7,369 nucleotides of DNA from an uncultured Brachyspira sp. GTDB lineage: Bacteria; Spirochaetota; Brachyspiria; Brachyspirales; Brachyspiraceae. How positions within the stretch are numbered: position 1 is the stretch's first letter; the number at the start of each line of letters is the position of its first letter. A program made the position numbers and the translations under genes. The stretch lies in contig NZ_CASEGO010000126.1 of the NCBI RefSeq assembly GCF_949287625.1, positions 1 to 7,369 on the forward strand. The letters are read 5' to 3'. The notes beneath the pieces were generated by a model. It was not told where the DNA came from, ran no database searches, and worked only from the letters and a program-made list of their open reading frames with translations. Shown here piece by piece: positions 6,135 through 7,369 of the stretch.

Positions 6135-7139
6135 TTATAGATAAAGGCTTATATCAAGTCCTATTTTGCTTTCCATAGTTTTGTGTGCGTATAGCTGCTT
6201 GGAGCGTCCGTAATCATATTTTAACCCTATAATAATTCTATAAATTTCAAATCCTACTCCTACGCTTATTTCTGGCATCCATTCTACATGCTTATCATTT
6301 ATATAATACTTCTGTCCGTTTGCATATCTTGAAACATTATTTATTAAATCATGATTTAATCCCAAATAAACACCTGTTATAAAACTTATCTCTCCCCATA
6401 TAGGTACTCTAAAGTCAGTTCCTGCAAATGCACTGAATAAGTTTACGATGTTTGATTTGTCAAATCCTATTATGGCAAAATTCATTCCGCCGTAGAACGT
6501 AAACCAGCCGTATTTATAGTATGCCGATACATGCATCTGTTCGAATCCTGAATCTTTAAAATCTTCTTTTTCTTTGTTATATAAAGTTTCATCTCCAAGT
6601 ATATCACCGCTAATATGAGCACATATATGTCTTAAAGGACTGAATCTTAATTTAAAAGTATTATTAAATATATAATCAAAAAAAACTTCTACCTGCATAT
6701 AAGTACCATACATAAGACTTTGTCCGTAATACTGATCATAGCCTTTTTTATATTTAGACAAAAAGAAATGAGTTAAATACCCAATACCTATTTTAAATCT
6801 ATGTACTTCATTATATTTGAATGCTATAGGTGTAACCTCAGTAGCAAGTGTAGGCTGATAATAAAAATCCATCTTATCGAAATTAAAATTATTATTATTG
6901 TACATTTTATCTATATTAAGTACATCACCAAGCCAAAATCTGCTGCTGTAAGCATCTGGATCTACCCAGCCAGAAAAGTATCTGTCTGTTTCATAGTTTT
7001 TTAATGGGTTAAACTCCCATTTCATTTTTACTTTTTGTGTATAGTTATCCATATTGTCTTTTAAAGTATTGCTTTCTTGTGAATATACAGCAGTGTTTAA
7101 TAATAGTATAGCTGAAATAGTAAAAATAATTTTTATCAT
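6135..7139 (-). CDS. Predicted outer-membrane beta-barrel protein (DUF1207-like)
   Basis: The 334-residue product has a cleavable signal peptide (1-20, VYS before QES). The mature sequence is rich in aromatic residues and alternates hydrophobic and polar positions in many short strands, for example KYGWFTFYGGMNFAIIGF (209-226) and IRIIIGLKYDYG-type strands near 300-311. It ends in ISLYL, a terminal strand without the usual final Phe. The block SPLRHICAHISGDILGDE (167-184) resembles the R-x-x-x-x-H-x-S-S-H-x-G-D-E core of DUF1207 proteins. The closing YDYGRSKQLYAHKTMESKIGLD segment (308-329) resembles their last strands. I therefore read it as an outer-membrane barrel, possibly DUF1207. Pore, adhesin or lipid roles are all open. 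It is first in the minus-strand run, led by one or two promoters and a leader with tandem repeats. Its ribosome site is weak (AAAGA at 7147-7151). Export and barrel form are fairly safe; the family is less so. Confidence 0.65.
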   Translation of the reverse strand: MIKIIFTISAILLLNTAVYSQESNTLKDNMDNYTQKVKMKWEFNPLKNYETDRYFSGWVDPDAYSSRFWLGDVLNIDKMYNNNNFNFDKMDFYYQPTLATEVTPIAFKYNEVHRFKIGIGYLTHFFLSKYKKGYDQYYGQSLMYGTYMQVEVFFDYIFNNTFKLRFSPLRHICAHISGDILGDETLYNKEKEDFKDSGFEQMHVSAYYKYGWFTFYGGMNFAIIGFDKSNIVNLFSAFAGTDFRVPIWGEISFITGVYLGLNHDLINNVSRYANGQKYYINDKHVEWMPEISVGVGFEIYRIIIGLKYDYGRSKQLYAHKTMESKIGLDISLYL

Positions 7140-7160
7140 ATATTAATCTTTATAATTTTA

Positions 7161-7187
7161 TTTGTTTTATTTGTTTTATTTGTTTTA
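7161..7187. repeat. Three tandem 9-bp repeats in the leader of the barrel gene
   Basis: TTTGTTTTA occurs three times without interruption on the plus strand (TAAAACAAA on the minus strand). A weaker fourth unit matches at 6 of 9 at 7152-7160. The array lies between the candidate -10 at 7194-7199 and the ATG ending at 7139, so it would be the first part of the 5' leader. Copy number could vary by slippage. Confidence 0.9.
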
Positions 7188-7193
7188 TAAACG

Positions 7194-7222
7194 ATTATAT
7201 TAGATTTTTTACTATATAGCAA
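7194..7222 (-). promoter_or_regulatory. Proximal promoter of the barrel-protein gene
   Basis: The minus strand has TTGCTA (7217-7222, 4 of 6) and a perfect TATAAT (7194-7199) with a 17-base spacer. Transcription would start near 7187, at the edge of the 9-bp repeats, leaving a leader of about 48 bases. Confidence 0.55.
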
Positions 7223-7270
7223 TAATATTTTATCATAATATAATAGGCATTTTATATAAAAAAGTCATAT

Positions 7271-7299
7271 TATATACCTAAACAACTATATTTTGTCAA
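7271..7299 (-). promoter_or_regulatory. Distal promoter upstream of the barrel-protein gene
   Basis: A perfect TTGACA (minus strand, 7294-7299) is followed after 17 bases by TATATA (7271-7276). A perfect TATAAT at 7269-7274 is alternatively at 19 bases. It points toward the barrel gene and would give a leader of about 125 bases. Only tiny ORFs follow it before that gene, so it is probably a second promoter of the same gene, or the promoter of a short RNA. Confidence 0.5.
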
Positions 7300-7328
7300 A
7301 ATTAGTTTTTATATTTTTATTATTTTCT

Positions 7329-7369
7329 GGGACTAGCCCTGCGAAGCACACAGTCGTGCCCGCTCTGCG
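7329..7369. repeat. G/C-rich hairpin islet at the window edge
   Basis: These 41 bases contain 28 G or C by hand count, against mostly A/T everywhere else. They fold as GGG-ACTAG-CCC (7329-7339), then GCG-AA-GCAC-ACAGTC-GTGC-C-CGC (7341-7363), an interrupted 7-bp stem. CTGCG occurs twice, at 7339-7343 and 7365-7369. The islet is cut by the window end, so its full extent is unknown. It could be one copy of a dispersed intergenic repeat. Confidence 0.65.

Noticed and set aside
6801..7004. Plus-strand ORF of 67 codons
   Set aside because: It is antisense to the barrel-protein gene, with low-complexity isoleucine-rich content and no ribosome site.
7225..7268. Tiny ORFs after the distal promoter, possible leader peptide
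   Set aside because: The minus-strand ATG at about 7268 reads only 11 codons before a stop, with no ribosome site and no attenuator-like codon pattern.

Overview
The window is very AT-rich DNA that looks like a Brachyspira-type spirochete chromosome. The reasons are the extreme codon bias to A/T, an FtsH with a lysine-rich tail, short hydrophobic signal peptides on a run of envelope proteins, and rare abrupt G/C-rich islets in otherwise AT-rich spacers. The genus is inferred from general pattern and was not confirmed by any search.

Layout, left to right. (1) Positions 1-675 contain no intact gene. They hold two ungapped 74-bp imperfect direct repeats (8-81 and 515-588), a 17-bp inverted repeat, a short broken ORF resembling the helix-turn-helix N-terminus of a transposase, and the promoter and ribosome site of the next gene. 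(2) 676-1662 (+) encodes a P1/S58 (DmpA/NylC-type) self-processing peptidase or amidase. (3) 1663-1893 is a convergent spacer with one intrinsic terminator for each strand and a textbook G-quadruplex run between them. (4) From 1894 to 7139 everything is on the minus strand. In transcription order this is a beta-barrel outer-membrane protein (DUF1207-like), a small exported DUF4390-like protein, two tandem paralogous exported NlpC/P60 peptidoglycan hydrolases, and the membrane protease FtsH. (5) 7140-7369 holds two candidate tandem minus-strand promoters, three tandem 9-bp repeats in the leader, and a G/C-rich hairpin islet at the right edge.

The minus-strand genes make a coherent cell-envelope neighbourhood: a barrel protein, a periplasmic or lipoprotein-like factor, two wall hydrolases and the inner-membrane quality-control protease. 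Short gaps (39 to 97 bp), no convincing internal terminators and several plausible internal promoters suggest partly read-through, partly independent transcription. No tRNA, rRNA, CRISPR array, phage module or intact insertion sequence was seen. No clearly new multi-gene system is evident. The most unusual signals are the G-quadruplex between the terminators, the repeat-flanked transposase relic, the leader tandem repeats and the G/C-rich islet.
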